Part shown: positions 49,401 to 58,079 of the stretch, piece after piece
Numbering within the stretch: the stretch's first letter is position 1
Layout of the letters: every line of letters starts with the position of its first letter
Assembly (NCBI GenBank): GCA_009697105.1
Contig: SIAQ01000016.1
Span: 1 to 60,521 of the forward strand
Reading direction: 5' to 3'
From: Gemmataceae bacterium
GTDB lineage: Bacteria > Planctomycetota > Planctomycetia > Gemmatales > Gemmataceae
Length of the DNA: 60,521 nucleotides
The notes under the pieces: generated by a model
The model's input: only the letters and a program-made list of their open reading frames with translations
The model's database searches: none
Told to the model about the DNA's origin: nothing
Made by a program: the position numbers and the translations under genes

Positions 49401-49870
49401 GCTTGTGGCTCCTCTATGTCCAGCGAATCCTTGAAGCGACGATGGCGCAGGTGTATGACAACGCGGGCCAGCGTCTGGTGGTAATCCATGTTCCACATCG
49501 CGATGGTGTCGTGGATTTCGTCCCAAACCGCGCCTGTCTCCTGGCGATAGAACCGCAACGCCTGGATGTCGTCACCTTTGCTCAGCAGCATCTTGACCTT
49601 GAGCATGATCGCTTCGGCTCGCTCGTGCAAGCCGCTGGGCAGAGCCGCCGGCTCGGAAATAAAACGCTTGCAATGATCTTGCAGCTTACTTGAGATGTCT
49701 TGCGGGTTCACCAGTGAGGTTAGCGCGAGACGAAGCAAATCCTGCGTCCGTTCGAGCTCGCGCTCCAGAAACGCGACGCGTTCCGCCAGGTCGGATGGGC
49801 GAGCCGATGAGCGAGGCGCACTGAGTTCGGCAAGAAGTTGCAAGGCATCGTTGGAATTGACGTTTAGCAT
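49397..49870 (-). CDS. Coiled-coil protein coupled to the Rpn nuclease gene
   Basis: Predicted 157-residue soluble protein. Residues about 24-60 form a coiled coil (LAERVAFLERELERTQDLLRLAL), and the rest is helical with ISSKLQDHCKRFIS and VIHLRHRRFKD near the end. No family is recognised. Its stop codon overlaps the GTG of the interrupted Rpn gene by four bases (GTGA), so the pair is translationally coupled and likely works together. A short hairpin follows the upstream dipeptidase gene and separates it from this pair. Confidence 0.65.
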   Translation of the reverse strand: MLNVNSNDALQLLAELSAPRSSARPSDLAERVAFLERELERTQDLLRLALTSLVNPQDISSKLQDHCKRFISEPAALPSGLHERAEAIMLKVKMLLSKGDDIQALRFYRQETGAVWDEIHDTIAMWNMDYHQTLARVVIHLRHRRFKDSLDIEEPQA

Positions 49871-49893
49871 GTTATTGTTTCCGATCGAAATTA

Positions 49894-49912
49894 GAGGCTT
49901 CTGCGAAGCCTC
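49894..49912 (-). terminator. Short hairpin after the dipeptidase gene
   Basis: GAGGCTTC and GAAGCCTC pair perfectly across a three-base loop between the dipeptidase stop codon and the next gene's start, both on the minus strand. No T run follows directly, so terminator function is tentative. Confidence 0.45.
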
Positions 49913-49921
49913 GCCAATTGG

Positions 49922-51148
49922 TCAACGCATCTTCTTCGCTACTTCCTCCGCAACTCGTATCACCCGCAGGGCATTGCCGCCGAGGATTTTGTGGATCGCT
50001 TCGCGTGAATGGCCGCGGTTGAGGAGTTCCTGCGTGATGTAGGGATAGGTGGATACATCCTCGAGTTGGCGAGGCACCGAGCCGATGCCGTCGTAGTCCG
50101 AGCCAATGCCGACGTGATCGATGCCTGCGACCTTGATGATATGCTCTATATGATCGACGACATCATGCACGCTTCCCGTCGGCATCGGGTGTTCGCGTTT
50201 CCACTGTGCGTAAGCCACGCGAAACTCCTCAGCTTTGGGATGCCGCTTCTTCAAGTCGCGATACGCCTTCATCATCTCGGGCAAGAGACGAGCGCCCTCA
50301 TGCGTGATGAAGCCGGAGAAGAAGTTGACCATGATGACGCCGCCGTTCTTCTTGACTTCGATTAGCACATCGTCCGGCACATTGCGTGGATGAGCCGACA
50401 GCGCAAACGCCGACGAGTGCGACGCGATCACCGGTGCCTTCGTGACCTTGAGCACGTGCCGCATCGTGTCGGCGGAGACGTGCGAAATGTCCACGAGCAT
50501 GCCGAGGCGATTCATTTCCGCAACGACGCTCTCGCCGAACGGCGTCAGGCCTTTGTTTTTGGGAATGTCGGTCGAGCTGTCGGCCCAATCGAGATTGTCG
50601 CTATGGGTAAGCGTCATGTAACGAGCGCCGAGCGCGTGCATCGAACGCAACACGCCGAGCGAATTGTCGATGGAATGCCCGCCTTCGACGCCGATAAGCG
50701 ATGCGATCTTGCCTGCCTTGCGAATGCGAAGGATGTCATCTGCGGTGTAGGCCATCTCGAAGGTATCGGGGTAGGCTTTGACGAAACGGTGGATGATGTC
50801 GATCTGTTCCAGCGTCTCCGTCACGGCGGTGCGAGTTTTCGCAGTGTCGGCATCGACGTAGGCCGACCAGAACTGCGCCCCGACACCGCCTTTGCGCAGC
50901 CGAGCGATGTCGGTGTGCAGCAACGGTTGTGGCCTGGCGATGTCGAATTTGCGAAACGAGAAGTCATTGCCCTTGCGAAATTGCCAGGGCAGATCGTTGT
51001 GTCCGTCGAAGAGCAGAGCTTCGTGATGAATCTTCAACGCTTTCTCGGTTAGCTTTACGATGCCACGCTTCGGGGCCTTGTCCTGAGCATGAATCGGTTG
51101 CACTACGATCAAGGTGATCGCCAGGCCAGTTAGCCAATGGTGTGTCAT
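49922..51148 (-). CDS. Membrane dipeptidase (peptidase M19)
   Basis: Predicted 408-residue exported zinc enzyme. The ATG at 51148 has AGGAAA upstream and begins a signal peptide (MTHHWLTGLAITLIVVQPIHAQ); the longer reading frame to 51322 runs through a MITE-like element and is rejected. Renal-dipeptidase motifs are present: FDGHNDLPW (zinc HxD), GVEGGHSIDNS, LTHSDNLDWADS, DISHVSADTM, ASHSSAFALS and HVGIGSDYDG. The family cleaves dipeptides, including D-amino-acid forms and dehydropeptides. Probably periplasmic. It is monocistronic by context: a MITE-like element upstream and a hairpin downstream. Confidence 0.95.
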   Translation of the reverse strand: MTHHWLTGLAITLIVVQPIHAQDKAPKRGIVKLTEKALKIHHEALLFDGHNDLPWQFRKGNDFSFRKFDIARPQPLLHTDIARLRKGGVGAQFWSAYVDADTAKTRTAVTETLEQIDIIHRFVKAYPDTFEMAYTADDILRIRKAGKIASLIGVEGGHSIDNSLGVLRSMHALGARYMTLTHSDNLDWADSSTDIPKNKGLTPFGESVVAEMNRLGMLVDISHVSADTMRHVLKVTKAPVIASHSSAFALSAHPRNVPDDVLIEVKKNGGVIMVNFFSGFITHEGARLLPEMMKAYRDLKKRHPKAEEFRVAYAQWKREHPMPTGSVHDVVDHIEHIIKVAGIDHVGIGSDYDGIGSVPRQLEDVSTYPYITQELLNRGHSREAIHKILGGNALRVIRVAEEVAKKMR

Positions 51149-51213
51149 GAAGGTTTCCTGCGTTTCTTGCCGTCGGCACGGGACGGGTTGGGAATGGATT
51201 CGGGAGTCGTATA

Positions 51214-51341
51214 CTAATACGACAGCGCTACATCGTTTCCTGTAGCTGAATTCGTGAGAATTCGGCTGATTTGGGCAGGCGAGAGCAGGCCGAATTCTCA
51301 CGAATTCAGCTACGGACCCCAATGTAGCGCTGTCGTACTAA
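51214..51341. mobile_element. MITE-like element around a family G palindrome (copy B)
   Basis: Terminal inverted repeats CTAATACGACAGCGCTACAT (51214-51233) and ATGTAGCGCTGTCGTACTAA (51322-51341) agree at 18 of 20 positions and match the ends of the element at 46055-46193 in the same orientation. The interior is the G palindrome (TGTAGCTGAATTCGTGAGAA and complement). It lies between divergent genes and carries no coding sequence. Confidence 0.8.
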
Positions 51342-51383
51342 GCAGTATATTAACGAGCAAGAACGTTTTAATGGGATGCACCT

Positions 51384-52955
51384 ATGCCTGCGCGCACGAT
51401 TCGCCGAGCGTTGTTAAGCGTTAGTGACAAGACCGGATTGGTCGAGTTTGCCAAGACTCTCGTCGGCTTCAACGTGGAACTCGTCTCCACGGGCGGGACA
51501 CGCAAGGCACTCGCCGATGCGGGGCTGACAGTGCGCGACATCGCCGAACTCACAGGCTTCCCCGAGATGCTCGATGGCCGAGTGAAGACGCTGCATCCGC
51601 GCGTGCATGGCGGCATCTTGCACATTCGCGACAATGCCGAACATGAAGCCACAATCAAGGAACACGGCATCGTGCCGATCGATATGGTCGTGTGCAACCT
51701 CTATCCGTTTGAAACGACGGCGGCGAAAGCGGGTAGCACGCACGAAGAGATCATCGAGAACATTGACATCGGCGGGCCGTCGATGGTGCGTTCGGCGAGC
51801 AAGAACTATCGCGATGTGGCGATCGTAACCGATCCGTCGCAGTATGCCGCGCTTGCCGAGGAACTCCGCGTGAATGGCGGTGCATTGGCGCTGGCGACGC
51901 GCGAACGCCTGGCCGGCGCCGCCTTCGCTCGCACCGCTGCTTATGACGCTGCCATCGCCGGATATTTTGCCGGCAAACTTGGCGAGGCGTCGCCCGATCG
52001 GCTGACGATGACCTTTCAGAAAAAGCAAAAGCTCCGCTACGGCGAGAATCCGCATCAAGCCGCGGCCTTCTACACCGAGGCGATGGTCAAGCACGCTTGC
52101 GTCGCGTCGGCGGAAGTACTGCACGGCAAGGAGCTGTCGTACAACAATATTCTCGACCTCGACAGCGCGTTGAACCTTGTACGAGAATTTGCTGATCCCG
52201 CTGCCGTCGTCGTCAAACACAACAATCCCTGCGGCGCCGCCACGGGTGCGACGCTCGTCGATGCGTTCGCCCGCGCCTATGAAGGCGATCCCGTCAGCGC
52301 GTTCGGCGGCATTCTCGGCTTCAACCGCGAAGTGGATGAAGCGACCGCCATGCAGATCACCGAACCGAATCGCTTCATCGAATGCGTCATCGCGCCGAGC
52401 TACAGCAAAGCCGCGTTTGAGATACTGACGACACGCCCAAAATGGAAAGGCAGCGTGCGTCTGCTGAAGACAGGGCCGTTGACGAGCGACGCCTCGCGCA
52501 ACCGCGATTTTCGCCGAGTCGATGGCGGATTGCTCGTGCAAGCACGCGATGGCGAGGCCAATGACTTCGCCAACGCCAAGATTGTAAGCAAGCGCTTGCC
52601 GACCGATGCCGAGCTTGCCGATCTGAAGTTCGCCTGGTTGGTTGCGAAGCATGTGAAGAGCAACGCGATTGTGCTGGCGAAACAGGGCATGATCGTCGGC
52701 GTCGGCGCGGGGCAGATGAGCCGAATCGACTCGACACACATCGCCGCGCGAAAGGCGGGTGATCGCGTCAAGGGCAGCGTGCTGGCGTCGGACGCGTTCT
52801 TTCCGTTTCGCGACAATGTGGACATGGCCGCCGCCGTCGGCGTTACCGCGATCATCCAGCCCGGCGGTTCGGTCAAGGATCAGGACTCGATCGACGCTTG
52901 CGACGAGCATGGCATCGCGTTGATCGTCACGGGCGTGCGGCATTTCCGCCATTGA
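51384..52955 (+). CDS. purH: Bifunctional AICAR transformylase / IMP cyclohydrolase
   Basis: Predicted 523-residue cytoplasmic enzyme for the last two steps of de novo IMP synthesis. The N-terminal IMP cyclohydrolase (MGS-like fold, about 1-190) shows LLSVSDKTGLVEFAK, STGGTRKAL, VKTLHPRVHGGIL and NIDIGGPSM. The C-terminal transformylase (about 195-523) shows LRYGENPHQ, LHGKELSYNNILDLD, VVKHNNPCGAA (catalytic Lys-His), DPVSAFGGI and the end motif TGVRHFRH. Length and motif order match PurH closely. GGGA lies upstream of the ATG. The downstream gene is separated by a long repeat cluster, so no operon is evident. Confidence 0.97.
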   Translation: MPARTIRRALLSVSDKTGLVEFAKTLVGFNVELVSTGGTRKALADAGLTVRDIAELTGFPEMLDGRVKTLHPRVHGGILHIRDNAEHEATIKEHGIVPIDMVVCNLYPFETTAAKAGSTHEEIIENIDIGGPSMVRSASKNYRDVAIVTDPSQYAALAEELRVNGGALALATRERLAGAAFARTAAYDAAIAGYFAGKLGEASPDRLTMTFQKKQKLRYGENPHQAAAFYTEAMVKHACVASAEVLHGKELSYNNILDLDSALNLVREFADPAAVVVKHNNPCGAATGATLVDAFARAYEGDPVSAFGGILGFNREVDEATAMQITEPNRFIECVIAPSYSKAAFEILTTRPKWKGSVRLLKTGPLTSDASRNRDFRRVDGGLLVQARDGEANDFANAKIVSKRLPTDAELADLKFAWLVAKHVKSNAIVLAKQGMIVGVGAGQMSRIDSTHIAARKAGDRVKGSVLASDAFFPFRDNVDMAAAVGVTAIIQPGGSVKDQDSIDACDEHGIALIVTGVRHFRH

Positions 52956-52969
52956 TGATTCTCTCAAAC

Positions 52970-53280
52970 AAGCCCAGTGATGAGGTACTCCGAACCCCTG
53001 GGATGATTCGAGTGATATCCCAGGGGGTTCGGGGTACCTTACCCCATTGGCATCAACTTAAGGAACTCGCATCGGAAAAACACAATTGAACCACAGAGGG
53101 CACAGAGAAAACACGAAGAATGGGAGAAGAACAAGGCACGCAGAATCATGGGAATTCCAATTCGCTATTCCGCGCATTTTCTCTGTGTTCTCTGTGCCTC
53201 TGTGGTTCAAATTTGATTGCCTGGCCTGAGTTCCTTAAGTTGATGCGTATGGGGGTTCGGGGTACCTCACCCCTGGGCTT
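52970..53280. repeat. Family C element interrupted by nested palindromes
   Basis: The left C unit starts at 52970 and its right partner at about 53024, but the right-arm words GGGGGTTCGGGGTACC occur again at 53250-53280. Between them an 18-base perfect inverted repeat, CATCAACTTAAGGAACTC (53051-53068) and its complement (53228-53245), encloses a family L palindrome (53086-53211). Three layers are thus visible. Confidence 0.85.
53086..53211. repeat. Palindromic intergenic element, family L copy 3
   Basis: TTGAACCACAGAGGGCACAG and the inverse CTGTGCCTCTGTGGTTCAA flank about 85 bases. It lies inside the interrupted family C element and shares the ACCACAGAG word with copy 2. Confidence 0.88.
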
Positions 53281-53376
53281 GTTGTTGAATCCTCGAAGCA
53301 GGCGTGTTACAATTCCTCATCATTCATAAAATTGATTGCGTAGGTTTCTAATTGGCGCTGCCCTCTAGGTGTTGCA

Positions 53377-55050
53377 ATGGCATTGATAGAATTCGTTAAA
53401 GGTTCCAACGTCGGCAGTAGGGTTGAACTCCTCGGCGATCGCATGGTCATGGGGCGCAACGCGGACTGCGCGATTCAGCTTGCTGTGCCCGCCGTCAGCC
53501 GCGAACATGCGGTTATTCGCAAGATCGGCAACCAATTCTTCATCGAAGACAAGCAGAGTCGCAACGGCACGGAAGTCAACAGTGCCAAAATCACCGCGCG
53601 CACACTGCTGAAAGATGGCAATCAGATCGCCATCTGCGGCATCACGATGGTCTTCTACGATAATCCGCCGATGCCGAAGCTGCCCGATCACATGATGGGC
53701 AATCCAGAGGATGCCCCTGGCGAAGACGACGAAAAGGATTCGTCGGTAGTATCCGCCACCATCCAGGCATCCATAAGTTCACAGCAGTTCTTTGAGACGC
53801 AACCATCGGAACGATTGACCCTGCTGTTCGAAGTCGGCACGGAACTTACGCAAACGATGCACACGGAAGACCTGCTCCCGAAGATCATCGACAAGCTTTT
53901 CCAGGTGTTCCGTCAGGCCGATCGCGGGTTCATTATTTTTCGCGAGAACGGCAAGTTGATGGCGAAAGTCGTCCGCACCCGCCGGGCTGACGACGAGGAC
54001 AAAGCACGTTTCAGCAGAAAGATCGTGAATCTCTGCATGGACTCAGGCCAATCGATTTTGAGCGAAGATGCCAGTTCGGATGGGCAGTTTGACATGTCGC
54101 AGAGCATTGCCGATTGTCGCATTCGCTCGATGGTCGTCGCGCCGCTCGTCAATCGCAGCGATGGCACGTCGCTCGGCGTGATTCAGCTTGATACGCAGGA
54201 TCGCCTCAAACGATTCACGCAGGAAGATCTCAACCTGTTGAAGGCAGTCGCGGCACAGGCCGGCGTCGCTATCGAAAACGCCCGTATGCACGAGAGTCTC
54301 GTAGAACGTGCGGGGCTTGAACGCGATCTCGAAACTGCCAAGCGGGTGCAGAAGAGCTTCTTGCCCAAGAAATTCCCACAACACGCCGGCTACGAGTTTT
54401 TCGCCTATTACGAGTCGGCTCAAGAAGTCGGCGGTGATTATTACGACTTCATCCCGCTGCCGAATAATCGCGTGGGTGTCATGATCGGCGATGTCGCGGG
54501 CAAAGGCGTCCCGGCGGCGCTATTGATGGCCAAGGTCAGCTCCGACGCGCGGTTCTGCACGCTGACCGAGCCCACATTGTCCGACGCCGTCTCCAAGCTC
54601 AATGATTTGATGCAAGAAGCCGGCCTGCTCGATCGCTTCGTCACCTTCAGTGCCTGCGTGCTCGATATAGCGCAGCACACCGTCACCGTCGTCAATGCTG
54701 GGCATCAGCCGCCCTACATTTACCGGGCTGCGACGCAGACCTTCGAGGACGGCTGCACTCGGCGAATGACCGGCCTGCCGTTGGGCATCGCGGAAGGCAT
54801 CCCCTATGATTCGACAACGTTCAACCTTGCGCCGGGCGATGTCGTTACGCTAATCACCGACGGCGTCTCCGAGTCGCAGAGTGTCGACGACAAGGAGTTC
54901 GGGATGAGCGGTGTCAACGCCTCGCTCAAAGTCGGCCCAATGACGCCGGCTGAAATGGGCAAGCGTCTCGTCGAAGCGGTCCATCGCCATGCCAAGGGGC
55001 GCAAACCGCACGACGACCTCACCGTCGTCATCTTTAGCCGCCTGGCCTAA
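53377..55050 (+). CDS. FHA-GAF-PP2C signalling phosphatase
   Basis: Predicted 557-residue cytoplasmic protein. Residues about 20-95 form an FHA domain that binds phosphothreonine (MGRNADCAIQL, VSREHAVI, SRNGTEVNSAKI). Residues about 150-310 are a GAF domain (FIIFRENGKLMAKVVR, AQAGVAIENARMH). Residues about 330-557 are a SpoIIE/RsbU-type PP2C phosphatase with metal-site motifs GGDYYDFIPL, GDVAGKGVPAALLM and NAGHQPPY, LITDGVSES. Such proteins dephosphorylate anti-sigma-factor antagonists in partner-switching, but here no anti-sigma gene is adjacent. The next gene encodes a VWA protein on the same strand. Confidence 0.93.
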   Translation: MALIEFVKGSNVGSRVELLGDRMVMGRNADCAIQLAVPAVSREHAVIRKIGNQFFIEDKQSRNGTEVNSAKITARTLLKDGNQIAICGITMVFYDNPPMPKLPDHMMGNPEDAPGEDDEKDSSVVSATIQASISSQQFFETQPSERLTLLFEVGTELTQTMHTEDLLPKIIDKLFQVFRQADRGFIIFRENGKLMAKVVRTRRADDEDKARFSRKIVNLCMDSGQSILSEDASSDGQFDMSQSIADCRIRSMVVAPLVNRSDGTSLGVIQLDTQDRLKRFTQEDLNLLKAVAAQAGVAIENARMHESLVERAGLERDLETAKRVQKSFLPKKFPQHAGYEFFAYYESAQEVGGDYYDFIPLPNNRVGVMIGDVAGKGVPAALLMAKVSSDARFCTLTEPTLSDAVSKLNDLMQEAGLLDRFVTFSACVLDIAQHTVTVVNAGHQPPYIYRAATQTFEDGCTRRMTGLPLGIAEGIPYDSTTFNLAPGDVVTLITDGVSESQSVDDKEFGMSGVNASLKVGPMTPAEMGKRLVEAVHRHAKGRKPHDDLTVVIFSRLA

Positions 55051-55076
55051 ACGCTATTTCGTGAAAGCAGCCCGCT

Positions 55077-55113
55077 CAAGCCCCAGGATGAGCGCAGCGA
55101 TTCCTGGGGGTTC
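55077..55113. repeat. Compressed family C remnant supplying a likely ribosome binding site
   Basis: AAGCCCCAGGATGAG begins like a family C left unit and CCTGGGGGTTCCG like its right unit, with the middle lost. The GGGGG lies about eight bases before the ATG of the VWA gene and is the only purine-rich site there. Confidence 0.55.
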
Positions 55114-55118
55114 CGTAC

Positions 55119-56291
55119 ATGCCATCCTTTGAATTCTCACGCTGGGACGGATCGCAAGAGTTCCGTTCGCTCTCCGCTGATGCCGTTTTCGACAAAATAT
55201 CCGAGCATCTCATCGAGTACGGCGACTATATCCTCCGTCAACTGGAAAATCTCGACGAGCGCGACGCCGAGCTGATCAAGCTGCTCGTGAAGGAGGGTTA
55301 TCTTGAAAAGGACGAGGAAGGCAAATTCACAGTGGCCACACGAGGCATTCGCCGCATCGAGAACAAAGCACTCGAAGAACTTTTCGCAATCCAGCGCAAA
55401 GACGCCCCCGGCAAGCACGCAACCAACTTCAAAGGTGCGGGCCAAATCCGACACGACGACTCGAAACCGTACGCGTTCGGCGATCCCGTCGCCAATTTGA
55501 ATCTGCACGAGACGCTGAAAAACGCTATCCACCGCGAAGCCCGGGCGAGTGGCGGGCGGGCGACCGTCGATCCCACGCGGCCCGTCGTGAATCTGCGTGA
55601 GGAAGATTTTGTCGTCTACGAAACCGAGTATCAGGCCAGCTGCGCCACTGTGTTGCTGCTCGATATGAGCGGGTCGATGGCGCGCTACGGCAAATATTAC
55701 CACGCCAAGAAGGTCGCTCTCGCGCTCAGCGCCTTGGTCCGTGGCCGCTATTCGGAAGACTCGCTCAAGATCATCGGTTTCTACACTTACGCATCGCCGT
55801 TGACGGAGCGAACGCTACTTCATTCGGCACCGAAGCCGGTGAGTATTCTGGATAGCCGGGTGATGATGCGCGTGCCGCTCGACAATCCGCCGGAATTCGT
55901 GCCGGAACATTTCACGAATATCCAGGCCGGCCTAAAGTTCGCGCGGGACCATCTGCGTCGGCAGAACGCGGTCAACAAGCAGATCATCTGCATCACCGAC
56001 GGCGAACCGACAGCGCATCTCGAAAGCCGCGACCTCGTGTTGATGTATCCGCCGAGCGAACGGACGGCGCGTGCGACACTGCAAGAGGTTAAGGCCTGCG
56101 TCACCGCCGGGATCGAGATTAGTACGTTTGCGTTGATCGAGGATTACTTCTATCTCGGCTTGATGAATTTCGTGGATCAAATGGCCCGCATCGGCCAGGG
56201 TTTGGCGATATACTGTACTGCAGGAGAGTTGAGCGGATTCGTTCTCGACAGCTTCGTCAAAGGCCGCCGCACTCGTCGCCGATTAGGGTAA
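55119..56291 (+). CDS. VWA-domain protein
   Basis: Predicted 390-residue cytoplasmic protein. The N-terminal part is a helical region with a repeat-like motif (FDKISEHLIEYGDYILRQLENL). A von Willebrand factor A domain spans about 165-390, with the MIDAS DxSxS in DMSGSM (182-187), the threonine in the FTNIQAG segment and the aspartate in ITDGEPT, so metal-ion adhesion site residues are intact. Such bacterial proteins pair with MoxR-type ATPases, but none is in the window. The preceding gene encodes the FHA-GAF-PP2C protein on the same strand; only a short repeat remnant separates them, so they may be one unit. Confidence 0.85.
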   Translation: MPSFEFSRWDGSQEFRSLSADAVFDKISEHLIEYGDYILRQLENLDERDAELIKLLVKEGYLEKDEEGKFTVATRGIRRIENKALEELFAIQRKDAPGKHATNFKGAGQIRHDDSKPYAFGDPVANLNLHETLKNAIHREARASGGRATVDPTRPVVNLREEDFVVYETEYQASCATVLLLDMSGSMARYGKYYHAKKVALALSALVRGRYSEDSLKIIGFYTYASPLTERTLLHSAPKPVSILDSRVMMRVPLDNPPEFVPEHFTNIQAGLKFARDHLRRQNAVNKQIICITDGEPTAHLESRDLVLMYPPSERTARATLQEVKACVTAGIEISTFALIEDYFYLGLMNFVDQMARIGQGLAIYCTAGELSGFVLDSFVKGRRTRRRLG

Positions 56292-56317
56292 TAGGCTCTC
56301 GACCGACAAAGGGATAA

Positions 56318-56383
56318 TTCCGAGGCTGAAGCGTAAGCGAGGCGAGCGACAATCTGAGTGCCTCTTCAGCCTCCGACGGAAAA
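56318..56383. repeat. Palindromic intergenic element, family E copy 5 (partial)
   Basis: TTCCGAGGCTGAAGCGTAAG matches the E core (as at 38560-38687), but the right arm GCCTCTTCAGCCTCCG has lost eight bases. Between two plus-strand genes. Confidence 0.8.
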
Positions 56384-56424
56384 TCAGATGGTTTCGGTCC
56401 CGTCACCATCAAAGGACTGCCCGA

Positions 56425-56745
56425 ATGAGCAATACGATCACCCTGCCCGAAGAAAAAACTGAAACTCGCACACGCCGGCAACCGCCGTATCATGTGATCT
56501 TGTTGAACGATGACGACCACACCTTTCAATATGTGATCCACATGTTGAAATCGCTGTTCGGCCATTCGCCGGAACGCGGCTTTTTGATGGCAAAGGAAGT
56601 GGACACGAAAGGTCGCGTTATCGTCGATACCACGTCGCTGGAACGCGCGGAATTGAAACGCGAACAGATTCATGCGTTCGGCCCGGACCCGCTGCTGCCA
56701 CGCTGCAAGGGCAGCATGTCCGCGGAGATCGAGCCGGCGGAGTAG
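56425..56745 (+). CDS. clpS: ClpS adaptor of the Clp protease
   Basis: Predicted 106-residue cytoplasmic protein with AAGGA nine bases upstream of the ATG. ClpS binds N-degron residues (Phe, Leu, Trp, Tyr) and delivers substrates to ClpAP. The family signature is intact: PPYHVILLNDDDHTFQYVI, the MLKSLFGHSPERGF helix and EVDTKGRVIV. No clpA or clpP gene lies nearby, so the partners must be elsewhere; a ClpP-like protein at 25097-25609 is divergent. Confidence 0.95.
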   Translation: MSNTITLPEEKTETRTRRQPPYHVILLNDDDHTFQYVIHMLKSLFGHSPERGFLMAKEVDTKGRVIVDTTSLERAELKREQIHAFGPDPLLPRCKGSMSAEIEPAE

Positions 56746-56792
56746 AGGGCCGATGTGATGATGAATTGGTTACGTCGTGCCAGCAGAATAAC

Positions 56793-58046
56793 TCACTTCC
56801 TTAGCCACCGATCGAACCAGTCGATGGCGTCGTCTTGCATGCGGCGTGTGAAAATGTGCGGCTCGTCGTAGAATCGCCCGGTGAAGCGGTCCTTCGCGCC
56901 GGCTTTCGCATAGCCATCGCCGATACGTTCGAGCGACGCCCGCATCCCGGCAAGCGGGAACAAGCGATCCTGCGTACATTGTTGCACCAGCAGCGGCTTC
57001 GGCGTGTGCAGCGTAGCGACATCGGGCAGGTCGAGATATTTCTGCATCCCCGGCACGTAATGCACCCACGAATGGGTGTCAACATGAGCGTGGATCATTG
57101 GCCTGAGCGTGGACATGAATCCGGTCACGCATGCCGCCTGGATACGCTCATCCAACCCGCTGAGAAAGATCGAGCGATACCCGCCCATCGAAATGCCGAT
57201 GCAGCCGATGCGGTCGCGATCAACTTCGGGTCTCGATACGAGATAATCAACGGTCCGCATATCGTCCCAGAACACGATGCCTGGCCAAGTCAACCCGGCC
57301 CACGTCAGTGCCTTGACCAGCGTGGTTTCCTTCGCTCGGCATTGCAAATTCATGACGCGAACATCGTCGAGCGAATAGCGGGCGCGATCCCAGCCGTGCT
57401 TGATGTCGGCGTCCATGATAAGTCGGCGTTCGCCGAACATGAACGCGTCGATCGTGATGACGACATAGCCGCGCCGAACCAATTCGGTCGCAGTTGGTCG
57501 CCCGTCGTAATTGCGGCGATGGTAATCGGTCATGGCGGCGTGATTATTGCCGAGATCGAGGACTTTTTCCTTGCCGAACAGGAACATACCGCCATGTGAA
57601 TGGAGATCGACAATCGCCGGCGCGCGGCCTCGCAGGTTGCGCGGAATGAGAACGTAGGCGGGAATGCGAAAATGCGGCGACGTGGAGAACAGCACCTTCT
57701 CGCGGATGTGCGTGTCACGCTCGACACGTTCAACAACTTCTGCCTTCGGCGAAGTCGGGGCAGGCCGATAGAGCAGCAAGTCGAGCAATTTGTTCCGCGC
57801 GGTTTTCTTGAACTCGTCGACATCGCGGAATCGATCGCCCACGAAGGCATGCTCGTACGGGCGATTCGCGACCGACCGCTCTACGTCGGCATAAAGACTG
57901 CCGAGGTCGGCACTCGCTGGTCGCAACTCGCGCGGCGGATCGGAGCGTGGCCCAGGTTGGCCCGCGTCGACCCCGTTCGCTGAAAGAAGCTGGCTTGCCG
58001 ACAGCAGGCCGACGGATTGGAGAAAAGCCCGGCGATCGTCATCCAT
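56793..58046 (-). CDS. Tat-exported acetylxylan esterase-like hydrolase
   Basis: Predicted 417-residue protein. The ATG at 58046 is preferred because AGGAACG lies eight bases upstream. The N-terminus MDDDRRAFLQSVGLLSASQLL is a twin-arginine (RRxFL) signal. The alpha/beta-hydrolase body has FGKEKVLDLG, the nucleophile elbow GISMGGYRS, an acid in QCTQDRLFPLAG and a histidine in DEPHIFTRRM. Family members are acetyl-xylan or dienelactone-type esterases; the specific ester is unknown. Folded export by Tat fits a periplasmic enzyme. It overlaps no other gene and lies convergent to clpS. Confidence 0.88.
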   Translation of the reverse strand: MDDDRRAFLQSVGLLSASQLLSANGVDAGQPGPRSDPPRELRPASADLGSLYADVERSVANRPYEHAFVGDRFRDVDEFKKTARNKLLDLLLYRPAPTSPKAEVVERVERDTHIREKVLFSTSPHFRIPAYVLIPRNLRGRAPAIVDLHSHGGMFLFGKEKVLDLGNNHAAMTDYHRRNYDGRPTATELVRRGYVVITIDAFMFGERRLIMDADIKHGWDRARYSLDDVRVMNLQCRAKETTLVKALTWAGLTWPGIVFWDDMRTVDYLVSRPEVDRDRIGCIGISMGGYRSIFLSGLDERIQAACVTGFMSTLRPMIHAHVDTHSWVHYVPGMQKYLDLPDVATLHTPKPLLVQQCTQDRLFPLAGMRASLERIGDGYAKAGAKDRFTGRFYDEPHIFTRRMQDDAIDWFDRWLRK

Positions 58047-58079
58047 GCGGACGTTCCTCATGCGGGGTGGTGATACAGC

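Larger units (their letters stand above)
52956..53376. other. Nested repeat cluster
   Basis: This 421-base gap is mostly palindromic: a family C element split by inner inverted repeats (52970-53280). No gene is seen. The last 40 bases hold TAGGTG, the weak ribosome binding site of the next gene. Confidence 0.6.

Noticed and set aside
51149..51322. N-terminal extension of the dipeptidase
   Set aside because: It passes through the MITE-like element; the signal peptide begins at 51148.
51414..52967. Long minus-strand frame opposite purH
   Set aside because: Its sequence is the mirror of a certain gene; GC-rich third positions make such shadows common.
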